Origin: Eucalyptus grandis
Taxonomy: Eukaryota > Streptophyta > Magnoliopsida > Myrtales > Myrtaceae
NCBI RefSeq assembly: GCF_016545825.1
Contig: NC_052616.1
Span: 56,055,623-56,119,622, forward strand
DNA length: 64,000 nucleotides
Reading direction: 5' to 3'
Part shown: positions 26,641 through 37,872 of the stretch, in pieces
How the letters are laid out: the number at the start of each line of letters is the position of its first letter
Numbering within the stretch: the stretch's first letter is position 1
The notes under the pieces: model-generated
Database searches by the model: none
What the model saw: only the letters and a program-made list of their open reading frames with translations
What the model was told of the DNA's origin: nothing
Made by a program: the position numbers and the translations under genes

Positions 26641-28425
26641 AATCAGACTAAATCTGGAGAAAAATCTTTGGAGGACAGCTCGATCGAGTGTCGGTGTTTT
26701 CAAAAGGGAATACCTGCACAATGACAAGTATTTAAGGTATGGAAATGTCTGTTCCTGGGGGAAATGTCTTCTGCAAAACATGGTCATAGGAGAAGTAATA
26801 TGCATTTGTGATCACAGACATGCATTAATTTAAGGGATGTTCATGCGCGATGATTTATATCAAGCTTGCATCACCTAATTTCCATTAGAAAGGATTTCAA
26901 AAAGAATGTTCCAATCTGAACACATGAGTATCATGGATGTGCCAAATGAGGGACCTCTTAGTCTGAAAGGACTTTTCACTTCTCCTCATTAAAAGGGCCA
27001 TTTTATTTTGACTTTTAATGCAGGATTTGAGAATCACTCTATCTCACCATTGCCATGCCGAACAAGGGTCCGGGTAATCTCGTAAGTGGTACGAACTTAC
27101 CAATCTAAGAGGTCTTTAACAAGGATCGTAATGCTGGCTTGGTCAACGGCTTAGCAAAGGGACTCTTTGAGTCAAGGTTATTGAAAAATGAGTGATATAT
27201 CACAATCATCTTGGGGTTTACAAGTCAAGAAACATGAGAAACGAAGCAGAAATCATCTTACTCGCACTTCTTCAAGCGATGCTTTCAAACATATGAACTT
27301 TTACGTTAATTCAAGTGCCCTAATCTGAAGAGACTTTGCGAGGGACGTAACGTAGGCTAAGTTCATGGATTGAGAAACAAAAAGATGATTAGGCTCAAAA
27401 AGTGTTTAGGGGTCAAAGTTGGGGATCATTTTGACATTTCCACCAATTTTTCTCCAATGTTAAAGATTTTCTTGACATCACAACTCCATTGATTGTAACA
27501 TCTCAGCATTTTAGTTTTTTTTTTTTTAGTACCGCCTTGTTGGGGATACGACTCACTACAACAAGTGTTTGATTTTTCTCTTTTTCGAGCATTGGCCTTA
27601 CTTTTACCAAGCACACTGTTTTTTCATGCCCCTCATTCTCATTCATATTTTTTCACTTCCTTTCATGGGCATTGGTCTTACTTTTACCAGGCACACTTTT
27701 TTTTTTCATGCCCCATTTTTGTACTCATTTTCTTTGGATTCACACAGCTTCCTTTTTATCATTCTAGACCATGCCACTTGAATTTTTTCTTTTCTTTGCC
27801 TTGCCCCACAGTGTGGGGGATGATCACCAACTGGGTTTAATACGAAATGAATTCATAGGCTCAAGTGGGCTATGCAATGGATAAAAGTGTGTGGATAGAG
27901 AAAAAATTGCTCTTCATCGTCCTAAGACACTTTAAATTATCGTATAAGTTACACAACGAAAGCAATATTCAAAGATTGATGCAAGTGTGAATAAGAAAAT
28001 TCCTATCATTCATCTCAAATTTTGTCCCAATGTGGAATGATTCTTGGCAGGGATAATTTTAAAAGCTCTTCACGTGTGTGGGCTCAAAGGGCTAAACAAT
28101 GGATATACCTGTAGTGTTTCGGGTAGAGAAAAAATTGCCTCTCATCACTTCGGTTGATGTACCCTTTGCGAGATCACCCTTTTCCTTGCAGGCATGTAAA
28201 TTTTCCACACAAGTCACTAGGGATTAGTGTATGAAACAGTGTAGGGAATAAGGCTTGCATTTCATCATTCCAAGGTATCTCATTTGACACATTCAATTTA
28301 TCTCACATAATTCATCAAGGAAGAAAAATGCAAGATTTGCAATAAATTTGAACAATTCAACTCATTGAAGCAATTTATTTATCATAGAAATGCTTGCAAC
28401 TCAAAATATGACATGGCAAATTCTA
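26641..28425 (-). other. Remaining 3' untranslated region of the Ogre-like element
   Basis: No conserved protein is seen between the end of integrase (28426) and the tandem array. Further duplications are present. A GCATTGG..CTTACTTTTACCA..GCACACT unit occurs near 27590 and 27668. A GGCTCAA..GGGCTA..CAATGGATA..AGAGAAAAAATTGC unit occurs at about 27857-27925 and 28081-28146. Confidence 0.6.
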
Positions 28426-29530
28426 TCATGGGTAATATTTCTTGACAGCATCGGAATTAACCGGAGTGGAAAACTCATGACCATCCATTTCTGCCAAGAT
28501 CAAGGCGTCTCCATGAAGTACCCTCTTTACCACATATGGGCCGCTATAATTTGGAGTGAACTTGCCCCTAGGATCCCGAAAAATTGGTAACAACTTAGAA
28601 CAATATCATTTACCTTGAAATGTCTCAGCCGCACCTTTCGGTTGAAAGATCTGGCTATTCTCTGTTGATATGTTTAGCCATGGCAGAGAGCCTTCAGTCT
28701 TTTCTCATCAATCAAGTTCAACTGTTCAAATCTATGTTGCAGTCATTCTACCTCAGACAATTCCACTTGGGATAAAATTCTTAGAGAGGGAATCTCCATT
28801 TCTATAGGTAGAACTGCCTCCATGCTGTACACCAGAGCAAAAGGAGTTGCCCTAGTGGAAGTGCGGATTGATGTCCGGTACGCCATCAGTGCGAAGGGTA
28901 ACCTGTCATGCCAATCTCGATAATTCTCGGCTGTCTTAGCTAAGATTTTCTTAATGTTGTTATTTGCTGCTTCAATAGCCCCGTTCATTTGAGGGCGGTA
29001 AGGAGACGAATTTCAATGCTTGATCTTAAACTCGTTGAATAACCCATCAACAAGTTTGTTGTTCAAATTTGTCCCGTTGTTAGTGATAATTGTTTTAGGG
29101 ACACCATAGTGAACAATTATGTCACGTTTGATGAACTTCGCAACATTACGGACAGTGACACTTGCAAATGACGTAGCTTCAATCCATTTGGAGAAATAGT
29201 CTATCGCTACCAAAATGAATCGATGCCCATTTGAAGCCTTCGGATTTATTGGGCCGATCACATCAATGCCTCACATTGAGAAGGGCCATGGCTCGGAAAA
29301 TTGGTGCAGCTCAGTTGGAGGAACATTTATCTTATCACCATGGACCTAGCAATGATGACATCTTCGAACATGCTGAATACAATCATCTTTTAGCGTGAGC
29401 CAATAATAGCCTAATCTCATGATCTTCTTAGCCAACATGTGCCCATTCATATGAGGGCCACACACTCCTTTATGAACTTCTTGCATGATTTGAATGGCTT
29501 CAGCTGCACCCACACACCGCAACAAGACTT
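28426..29530 (-). pseudogene. Ogre-like integrase
   Basis: This is the last pol domain, ending at the TGA 28426-28428. In order: zinc-binding segment (HKGVCGPHMNGH..CIQHVRRCHHC, about 29480-29340), catalytic core (29261-28743), and a C-terminal region with PRGKFTPNYSGPYVVKRVL, near 28600-28500. The DDE triad shows Asp in VAIDYFSKW and Glu in NGAIEAANN, but the second Asp is Asn in IITNNGTNL (codon AAC). Several stops interrupt the frame (for example before NSSPYRPQMNG near 29012). The family inserts cDNA into chromosomes. This copy should be inactive. Confidence 0.88.
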
Positions 29531-29774
29531 AATCATAAGATCTCTTGTACAAATTCTCACCACTGACGAAGAACTTTGAGGCCATCTTCATGATGTACTT
29601 CCTATCAGATGGGGTACTTCCCTCGAGAAATCCCTGTTTTTGGATGTAGTTCATGATATCGTAATACCATGGTTTTCCGTCAGGCTCTTCAGTTACTACC
29701 ATACAATAAGTCGGCCTTAGCAGAGCCTCTATCTTCAATGGTTTGACTCCTAATCCGTTAGTGACTTGCAACAT

Positions 29775-30140
29775 ATATGATAAAGTTGTGAGTACATCTG
29801 CAAATTGATTGTGAGACCTCGATAAGTATTTGAATGAAACTTCATCGAATCCCTTAATTAAATCTTCTAGTTACTCGTGATATGGGAGCAATTTAGCATC
29901 ATTAGTCTTCCATTCACCTATGGTCTATAGTATGATCAGCGCAGAATCCCCGAACACTTTTAATTTGGCTACACCCTTCTCGATCGCAGCTTGAAGCCCG
30001 AGGATGCAAGCTTCATACTCGTGCATGGAAATATCAATTTCGCAGCTACTGGGTGATGCTGTCCGTCTGGGGGTATCAAAATTGCCCCGGTGCTAGAACC
30101 AGACAAGTTCATAGCTCAATCAAAGAACATTGTCCATGAG
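29775..30140 (-). pseudogene. Second RNase H domain (archaeal-type) of the Ogre-like element
   Basis: Between the retroviral-type RNase H and integrase, the minus strand encodes MHEYEACILGLQAAIEKGV, KLKVFGDSALII, LPYH, GFDEVSFKYLSRSHNQFAD and TTLSYM. These are the conserved blocks of the additional archaeal-type RNase H that marks the Tat/Ogre lineage (family knowledge). The acidic residues in EYEAC, FGDS and NQFAD are kept. Stops break the frame near 29875 and 29938. Confidence 0.8.
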
Positions 30141-30346
30141 TCTTCATTTACACTCAAGATACAGTCATCCAGGGAACAATCATCATTATTTGAGACTTCT
30201 AGATTCTCAGCCAATAAATCGGCGATCACTCGAGCCTTAACCGACTTCTGTGGCATATATTATACATCGAATTCTGAGATCAAAATTTGCCACTTAGCCA
30301 ACTTACCCACCAAAGCTGGCTGATCAAGTAGGTAATGCAATGTATA

Positions 30347-31775
30347 CTATCTCAATCTATGCAACACCCACACTAGTGCAGCACAAGTCTTTTCTACATC
30401 AGAATATTTTAGCTCCGACATAGTAAATTTTTTACTTAGGTAATAAATAGCTCGTTCTTTTTTATCAACAGGACTTTCCTGAGCCAACATCGCACCCAAT
30501 GACTCACTAGAATTGTGAGGTAGAGAATCAAAGGATGCCCTAGCGATGGTGGGACAAGAACTGGTGGATTCATCAAGTAATGTTTCAACTTGTCGAATGC
30601 TTTTTGACACTCATCATCCCAGTTGACTCGTGCATTTTTTTTCAAGAGCTTGAAGAACGACTTGGCATTTTCGGAAAGTTGGAAAATGAATCGAGCAATG
30701 TAATTCAACCTCCCCAAAAGGGTCCGGACTTCTTTCACTGTTGATGGAGGTTGTAGCTCACATATGGCCTTTGCTTTAGTTGGGTCGATCTCAATCCCTT
30801 TACCGCTCACAGTAAATCTGAGTAATTTATCGGATGTTGCTCCAAACACGCATTTAGTGGGATTCAGTTGAAGCTTGAATTCATGGAGTCGATCAAACAA
30901 CTTCTTCAAGGTTTCAACGTCGCTTTTCCCAAGTCGAGTCTTGGCGATCATATCATCAACATAGACCCCAATCTCTTGATGCATCATGTCATGGAACAGT
31001 ACTACCATGGCTCGCTGATAAGTTGCCCCTGCGTTCTTGAGCCCAAAGGGCATAACCTTGTAATGAAAGGTCCCCTATGGGGGTGATAAATGCAGTTTTC
31101 TCCTTGTCTTCCTCCTTCATCCTTATCTAATTGTACCCAGAAAAACCATACATAAATGAGAATAGTTCAAATCCGGCAGTACTATCAACAAAGACATCTA
31201 TGTGAGGTAGCAGAAAGTCATCTTTTGGGCTAACCTTGTTCAAATCCTAATAATTGACACAAACTCGAACCCGACCATCCTTCTTCATTATTGGCATGAT
31301 GTTTGCTACCCATTCAGGGTATTGCGAGACTTTAATGAATCCGACTTTTAGAAGCTTCATCACCTCTTCCTCTATCTTCTTCAAGAGCTTAGGCTTAGTT
31401 CTCCGCAGCCTTTGCTTCTTAGGAGGCACGTCCGGGTTAGTAGGCAAACAATGCTCCACGATTAACGGGTCTAACTTAGGCATGTCGGCGTAGCTCCATG
31501 CGAAGATATCTTGATATTCCTTCAATAACTGAATTAGGCGCTCAGCCTCGTCTTTGGGGAGATTCGCCCCTATTTTCACCTCCTTGGCTTCTTCAGTGTC
31601 ACTTAAATTAATAGTGACGGTCTACTCGGATGTGAAAGCTTTGGCTTTTTCATGTTGTTCCCAGCTTCGCTACACCTCAATGGAATCTTCAATCAAATCT
31701 TTAGGATCATCATTATCATCACTTGTTGCATTGGATTGGACCATTTCCACACCTTTGCATGCTATATGATTGTCC
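30347..31775 (-). pseudogene. Ogre-like reverse transcriptase and RNase H
   Basis: This region starts after a predicted intron acceptor (AG at 31777-31776). It contains the RT fingers (EYQDIFAWSYADMP, 31579-31247), the palm (MPFGLKNAGATYQRAM; catalytic IGVYVDDMIAK near 30960), the thumb (VRTLLGRLNYIARFI), and RNase H (SLGAMLAQES, AIYYLSKKFT). Defects include in-frame TAG codons near 31670 and 31622, and a frameshift near 30520-30560. The DD of YVDD is intact. It copied element RNA into DNA. This copy is dead. Confidence 0.9.
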
Positions 31776-32162
31776 CTGAAATAGGAAATAGAAGGATCAA
31801 AAAGACAAACAGGGTAAATCATATTTTTTTGTGATTTTTTTAAAATTCTTTTGCAAAAGCATTTTTTTTTAAAAATTTTGACATGAGAAAGCATGATGAA
31901 GCCCATACCTCAGAGTTCTCATTGGATTTTTCTTTTATTTTATCGGCTAGATATCATCACCGAGCTGGTTTGGTGTACCTCATCATACCCTCAAAATAAA
32001 ACTTGTAATTTCATTGAAATTCATCAATCAATTACAATTTATTGAATGGAAAATGCAATTCAAGTCCTAAGAAGAAAGTGAAAAGGAAGAAATCGAAAAC
32101 AATTCCTATAAAGTAATAAAATTCCCGCGCAGGGGAATGTGCAAAAGTGATAAATGGGTTAC
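31776..32162 (-). other. Predicted intron between gag-pro and RT of the Ogre-like element
   Basis: The gag-pro frame reads to PGPQE then TAA. Two bases before that stop is a GT (CAAGA, GTAACC at 32162-32161). An AG after CTATTTC lies at 31777-31776. Removing these 387 bases joins the frames in phase (PQE then DNHIACKG). Elements of the Ogre type are known to splice out an intron at exactly this place. Splicing is inferred, not observed. Confidence 0.7.
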
Positions 32163-35100
32163 TCTTGTGGGCCAGGGCTCGTTTCTTCCAAAGGTTCTCC
32201 ATCAATGGCTCCAATGAAGAGGTCATTGAACAAACTTGAAATTCCTTCCAGGGTGTCATCAGAGTTTTCCGTCTTTGAAGGCGTCGGATCATCCATGCCA
32301 TCCCATCCACTTGGAACTATATTGCAGGCTTCAAAGTAAAAGCTGGGAGGAGCCGAATACTTCACCATATAGTCGAACTTCCCACTTGGCTGTCCTAGAG
32401 TATCCATCACTTCAGCTTCATCTTGCATCATAATTGGAGGACCAGGGAACGTCTCATGAATGTTTGGAGGTGGTAGGTTTTGCCTCCCTCGCCCTTGGTC
32501 AGGTGGTGAGTTATGCCTTCCCTGTCTTTGCCTTCCAAAACTTCCTCCACCTCTTCCATGGTACCCTAACCCAGCAGATCGGGACCTCGGAGGGGCTTCA
32601 ATGGGGCTTCGAATGCCCTGACCATTTCTTCCAAGACCATTACTAGAGACAAAACTATTCCTAATCATTACTCTTCCTACCATGAGGGCATCATCTGAAA
32701 CTTCAGGAGTGGGCGGCGATGAACCTCGAGAAGCATGTATGGTAGACACTAACTCAAATGAGTGGTAACTTGATTTGAACTCAAAATCCGGCTCTACATA
32801 GGGGATAGCCGTCTCGTGATAAATCCGGTGGTCTTCCTCACCATACACAGTGACCAGCTTTCTTTTGATCACAAATTTCACATCTTGATGTAGACTTGAA
32901 TGGACTGCTCCAGCAGTGTGTATCCAAGGATGACCTAGCAAAAAATTGAATGCGGTAGGGATATCCAGCACTTGGAAGGGAATGTTGAAGACGACCAGTC
33001 CTATTTGCACGTCAAGATGGATTTCCCCGATCACCTCTTTTTTTGTTCCATCAAAAGCTCTCATCGAAGTCTTCGCAGCATGTATCCTTGACGAGTCTAC
33101 TTTGAGGCGGTGAAGAGTGGCCAATGGACATATGTTTAGGGTAGACCCATTATCAATGAGCACTCGGGACACATGAGATGCCTTGTGTTTCACCGATATA
33201 TAGAGTGCTTTGTTATGCCCCTACCCTCAAGAGGAAATTCCTCATCAGAAAAAGCAATCATGTCCTTGAGAAGGACCAATCCCACAAAATCCTCCAACTT
33301 ATCTGCATCAACCATTTTAGGTACACGAATTTCACTTAACACCTTCATCAGCGACTTTTGATGCACATAGAAGGTTTGGAGGAGCTCGAGCAAAGAGATC
33401 TGAGCAGGCATCTTTTGCAACTAATCGACGATATTATACTCACTTGCTTTAATCACAGCCAAAAGTTCCTTAGCCTCTTCATCAATGATAGGCTTTGCAG
33501 GTTGAGCACTAGCTTGAGCATAAGTTCGACCAAACCTTGTAACGAGGTCAACATCTAAATCATAGGACCAAGGCACTGCCTTATTGTTGACATACTCATA
33601 TGGTTGAGGCATCTCTATCACAATCTCCTCATCGGCTGCATCTTCTAGCGGGGGCATATATGCGAGTGATGGATCTACTTCTTCCTTACCATCATCGAGA
33701 GCAGCCTGCTCCTCCTCTCAATCGATGATGATGTGGGAAATAGTGGAAACTACATAGTTACGGTCAGCATGCACGATGATACCATCATCCACCATTTTGG
33801 CAATTCTTTCCTTCATCAACGATAGGGGAACATCTTCTTGATTTGAATAATATCCAGCTCTCACCGGTCCATTATAGGCATCTGCCAAATGCACCTTCGA
33901 ATTCTTGATCCAACTAACTTCAGGTTCTAGGATAGCATTCACTGTACCCTCATGCTTCGGTAGTGGATTTTTCTGAACGTTCGGCTGAGCAGTTTGAAAT
34001 GAGAAGGCCTTTGTGTCCAAGAGATTTTGGATCTTGTGTTTGAGGGTGAAGCATTCATCAATTGAATGCCCTAGTTCACCATTATGATAGTCGCATTTCT
34101 TCACTGGGTCGTAACCGCAAATGTTTTCACGATTGGGACGCTTTGGTTCACTAGTAAGCAAACCTTTCTTTTGGAGGATTGTCAACACTTGGGATGGAGA
34201 CCTAGGGAGAGAAGAGAATTGCCTTTTATTATTTTCTTGGGCAAATGATTGACGGCCAGTGGTTTGTGGTTGTCTTGGATTCATTTGGATGGCCAGGGCG
34301 CGTTTGACATTTTCTTGGCTATAGGCCACGTTCACATCCACAGTCATTTCCTTCTCCTTCTTGGCAGTGAATCTTTTACTAGATGCCTCAGCAAACCATC
34401 CTTCCCTTATCCCCATCTTGATTTGTTCTCCTATAGGAATAAGCTTATTGAAGCTTTCGACTTACGTACTAACCATTCGGTTACGAAACTTGGATGGGAA
34501 TGTCTTCACAAACAACTTCATCAGCTCCTTGTTGGTAGGCTCAGGAGTGATTTGAGCCACCGGGTTTCTCCATCTTACGGCATATTCTTTAAATGATTCA
34601 CTCATTTTCTTTTTCCATCCGCTCTAGGTCTTCTCGGGAAGGTGCGATGTCCATGTTGAACTCGTACTGTTTGAGGAACGCGTCAGCCACTTCGTTCCAG
34701 GTGTCGAGCAGGTTCACATTTTTCATTACGTACCAGTTTAGTGCGGGTCCAATCAAACTCGCATGGAATGATTGGATCATGAGGGGCTTATTTTTTACGT
34801 GTTGGGTCATGCGCACGTGGTACATCTGCATATGAGATTTTGGGTAAGATGTACCGTCATATTTCTCAAATTTTGGCATTTTGAACTTGCTCGGCATTTT
34901 GACCTTCTCATAGACCGAGAGGTCGAACGAGAGTGAGCTTTGTGACTCCTGCAGCTGTCTCACTTTCTCTTCCAGCTTCGCAACACGCTCATCCTGATCT
35001 GTCTTGGGAATGATATCAAGCTTGGCCTTTCCAACAAGGACTGAGTCATCTTCCAGCTCGAGCATGTCGTCGTCAATCGTTTGAACCTTGTTTGCTTGCT

Positions 35101-35254
35101 TCGGGATAACTACTTCAGGAAGAGCAGGTGTAGCTATTGGATTTGCTTGGAGGAATTGGAGTTGATTCGTCACAAGCTGTATAGAGACGAGTACTTGTTG
35201 GAGTTGAGTCTCCACAACGGACATACAATCACGCATTTCATTTTGGTAAGCCAT
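32163..35254 (-). pseudogene. Ogre-like gag-pro (ORF2)
   Basis: It starts at ATG 35254. The gag N-terminal part has a coiled-coil-like segment (RVAKLEEKVRQLQ) and the capsid block (MPKFEKYDGTSYPKSH; SLIGPALNWY). A zinc-knuckle-like block CDYHNGELGHSIDEC lies near 34080. Next come the conserved pre-protease stretch (ISLLELLQTFYVHQKSLMKV) and the protease with catalytic VLIDNGSTLNICP (about 33160). A Gly/Arg-rich tail (HGRGGGSFGRQRQGRH) precedes the predicted intron donor. Frame breaks occur near 34597, 34430, 33718 and 33421. Capsid and protease functions are inferred from family. Confidence 0.9.
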
Positions 35255-35468
35255 TTTAGCCCTTGATCGTGTAATAATAAGCGATCGCGGTGGATCCGTT
35301 ATGACCTAATATACGAAATGAACAAAAATAAGCATTCTTATATGAAAATATGCCGATCCATGGAGCTTTTATTCATCAATGGAGCTTTTGACAGACCTAT
35401 CAAAATAGAAATTCGAAATTTCCTAAACAAATGAACTAGGAAAGTAAATGACTCAAACTCTCTAATCA

Positions 35469-36622
35469 TTAATCTAAAAATGAAAATAGCAAGATTGATT
35501 CAAGCATTTCATTTGGCTTGATCAATATACACTCGGGACACCATTGGCACAATCGTTTATTCTCCTCTTGAGCTTTTTCAGCAATTGTTTTGAGGCGTTT
35601 ATTCTTAGCTCGATTGGTGATCTTCAACGGCGCCTCCGGTATCTTCGGAAGCAGCTCCTTGAGAATCTTGTGTTGTTGGATATACTTAATCGAGGCATAG
35701 TATTTTCTTTCTTTGCCCTTCAACTCTTCTTCAGGCCATTTGAGTTTTCGTGGATGGCACATGTCCCACATCGATTTGATAGTGAGAATGGAATCTTCAT
35801 GGCCTCGGCTTCCATCAACGAAACTGACTTGGAGTGGCTCCGCTTGTAACGTCGGGAGAAGCTCTTGCATGACTTGATACTGATGAGTCACTCTAGTCGG
35901 ATAGTACTCCAATACTCCAGTGAATCCCAATAAAGGGATTGAGCCAACTCCTCCACACAAGAGTCTCGCCACCCGAACTTATAACCATTTAGCATGCCAT
36001 AGGAAACCCTTGGAAGTTAGTTTTTTCATGAAAGCTAGCCACTTAAAATGATGGTAATCCGGTGCATGTTTTTGGTTGTTCTCAAATCTCATAATAGGGT
36101 GATTAGAATTACTAACATCATGTATAGTCATTAAACCACCAAATCCCTTTATATGATAAAGTAACCAAATTTTTAAAAGTTCAGGAGAGGAATGGAGAGT
36201 CTTATCACCACCTTCTTTTAATCGAGTGAGAGGAAGAAAAGTTTCAGTGAGGACAGTGTTTACAAAAAATTTTCCTTCCAACGCTTGCCTCACTAATTGA
36301 GCAATCAAAGGGTTAATAGCATTCTTGTAGTAAGGAAATACTATAAACCCAAAGAAAGCTAAGGGGAAAATCCTACGCATTTGAAATGAGGTGCCTTTTT
36401 CAAAACATTCTTTTAGAAAAGATAGATGACATGCATTGCGGTGGGCCTTTAAAACATTTCTTATGTCATCTTCTTTAATTCTCAGAAAATCATATAAGGC
36501 CATAACAGGATCTATTCCGATGGGCGGATTAATCAATTCAGCTTTCAAGGACTTCCCTATGGCGATGCTATACTCTTCCAAGGTGGGAGTGAGTTCATGC
36601 TTACTGCCGAAGATAAAGGTGG
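35469..36622 (-). pseudogene. Ogre ORF1, DUF7745-like protein (C-terminal part)
   Basis: This ORF lies upstream of gag, as in Ogre elements. It shows DUF7745-like blocks: ELTPTLEEYSIAIGKSL, FLRIKEDDI, FPLAFFGFIVFPYYKNAI, ELLKIWLLYHIKGFG, then SIPLLGFTGVLEYYPTRVTH. A single TAA at 35979-35981 interrupts an otherwise continuous frame of over 380 codons. The 5' part is displaced to 46019-46220 by the Sire-I insertion, and the frame joins cleanly across the GGTGG TSD. The function of DUF7745 is unknown. Confidence 0.85.
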
Positions 36623-37508
36623 TGATATTGCTAGTATAAACACCTAGAGGGGGGTGAATAGGCGCACAAACAATTTTTCTCAAATACGGAAGCAACAGAT
36701 TGAAATACGATCGATGTAGAGAGAGTAAGGAAGAGAAAATCAAACACAGGATTTATAGTGGTTCGGCTTATTCCAAGCCTACGTCCACTCTTCCGCACTG
36801 ACAGCCCACCGGCTGGATTTCACTATGATCAAAAGAGAAGTTACAGCAAAGCTTTGCCTTGATTCCACAGTGTAGATGTTCTATCACACTTCCTCAAGGT
36901 CTCTCACAAATATAGACTCTCTTTTGTATACAAGTATTCGCTCAAGAGATTTATCTAAACAAATAGGAGCTTCAGACTTTGGAATTCTTCTATCGCGCAC
37001 ACTTCTTAAACAACTAAGAACGTCTTCCTTATATACTCCTTTATGCCATCATACCCGTTGGCACTTTCCAAAGGAATTCCTCCAATGGACGGAATCAATT
37101 AGGAAGATCGTTCGAGCTATAAAAGGAACGTGTTGATAGCCCATCAATCCTGTTCGCCCATACAATCGGGATCTCGGTTTCCATAAGCGAGAACCTTCCA
37201 ATAATATTTAGACAATCATCGAATCTTCAGTCATTGAATCAATCTTTGATCAATCAAAGGATTACGATACGTCTTCTCCAGCCACGAGATCTTCTCCAGA
37301 TGATAAGGTTAAATCCTGAACAAAACATCCAGTTCGGGATAACCTTTCTTCAACGGATCGTAGGCTGTCAATGAGGATAGACTTTGAGTCTTGAGTCGGC
37401 TGTCCGGAAGTCTTGAGACTTTAACTAACGAGTCTACTGAGACCTTCGAGACTAGGCGACGGAAACATTTTGTCAACTTCAAAACTCTTCACGAGGATTT
37501 CTCCAACA
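36623..37508 (-). repeat. 3' LTR of Sire-I
   Basis: It starts TGATATTGCTAG and ends CTCCAACA. It lacks the CTACCCGTT word present in the partner LTR near 45595. Differences from the partner cluster at CAG/CTG sites near its right end. Confidence 0.93.
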
Positions 37509-37844
37509 ATCTCCCCCTTTTTGATGGTGACAAAACCTTCCTGCAGATTTGGATAACTTTGACCTGCAAAACATTTCTCAAACACATATGCATATAAATG
37601 GCTAACAGAATAACACTAGAATCTGCAACCACAGAAAATAGGTTAGTCCAATATATGATTAAGCCATTCATAAGATATCAATATTGATAAATAGAAGCAG
37701 TCAAATCCAAGTCTAGGCAGTTCTTATCCAGACACAAAACAAAGTCAAAGTCTGTCAAAAACAAACAGACAGTAAAACACAATCCAACAAACAGTTAAAA
37801 AGATTGAAAGGTTTTTGATCAAATCAGCATCTCTCCCCCTTTTT
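37509..37844 (-). other. Twin polypurine tracts of Sire-I
   Basis: The tract next to the LTR is AAAAAGGGGGAGAT (37509-37522). A second copy, AAAAAGGGGGAGAG, lies at 37831-37844, just after the env-like ORF. The same pair occurs in Sire-II. Multiple polypurine tracts are a known Sirevirus feature. Confidence 0.8.
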
Positions 37845-37872
37845 GTCATCATTTAAAAAGGATGAGATGAAA

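Noticed and set aside
37391..37671. Short frames in the Sire-I LTR and adjacent region
   Set aside because: They are part of the LTR and polypurine region and are not conserved in Sire-II.
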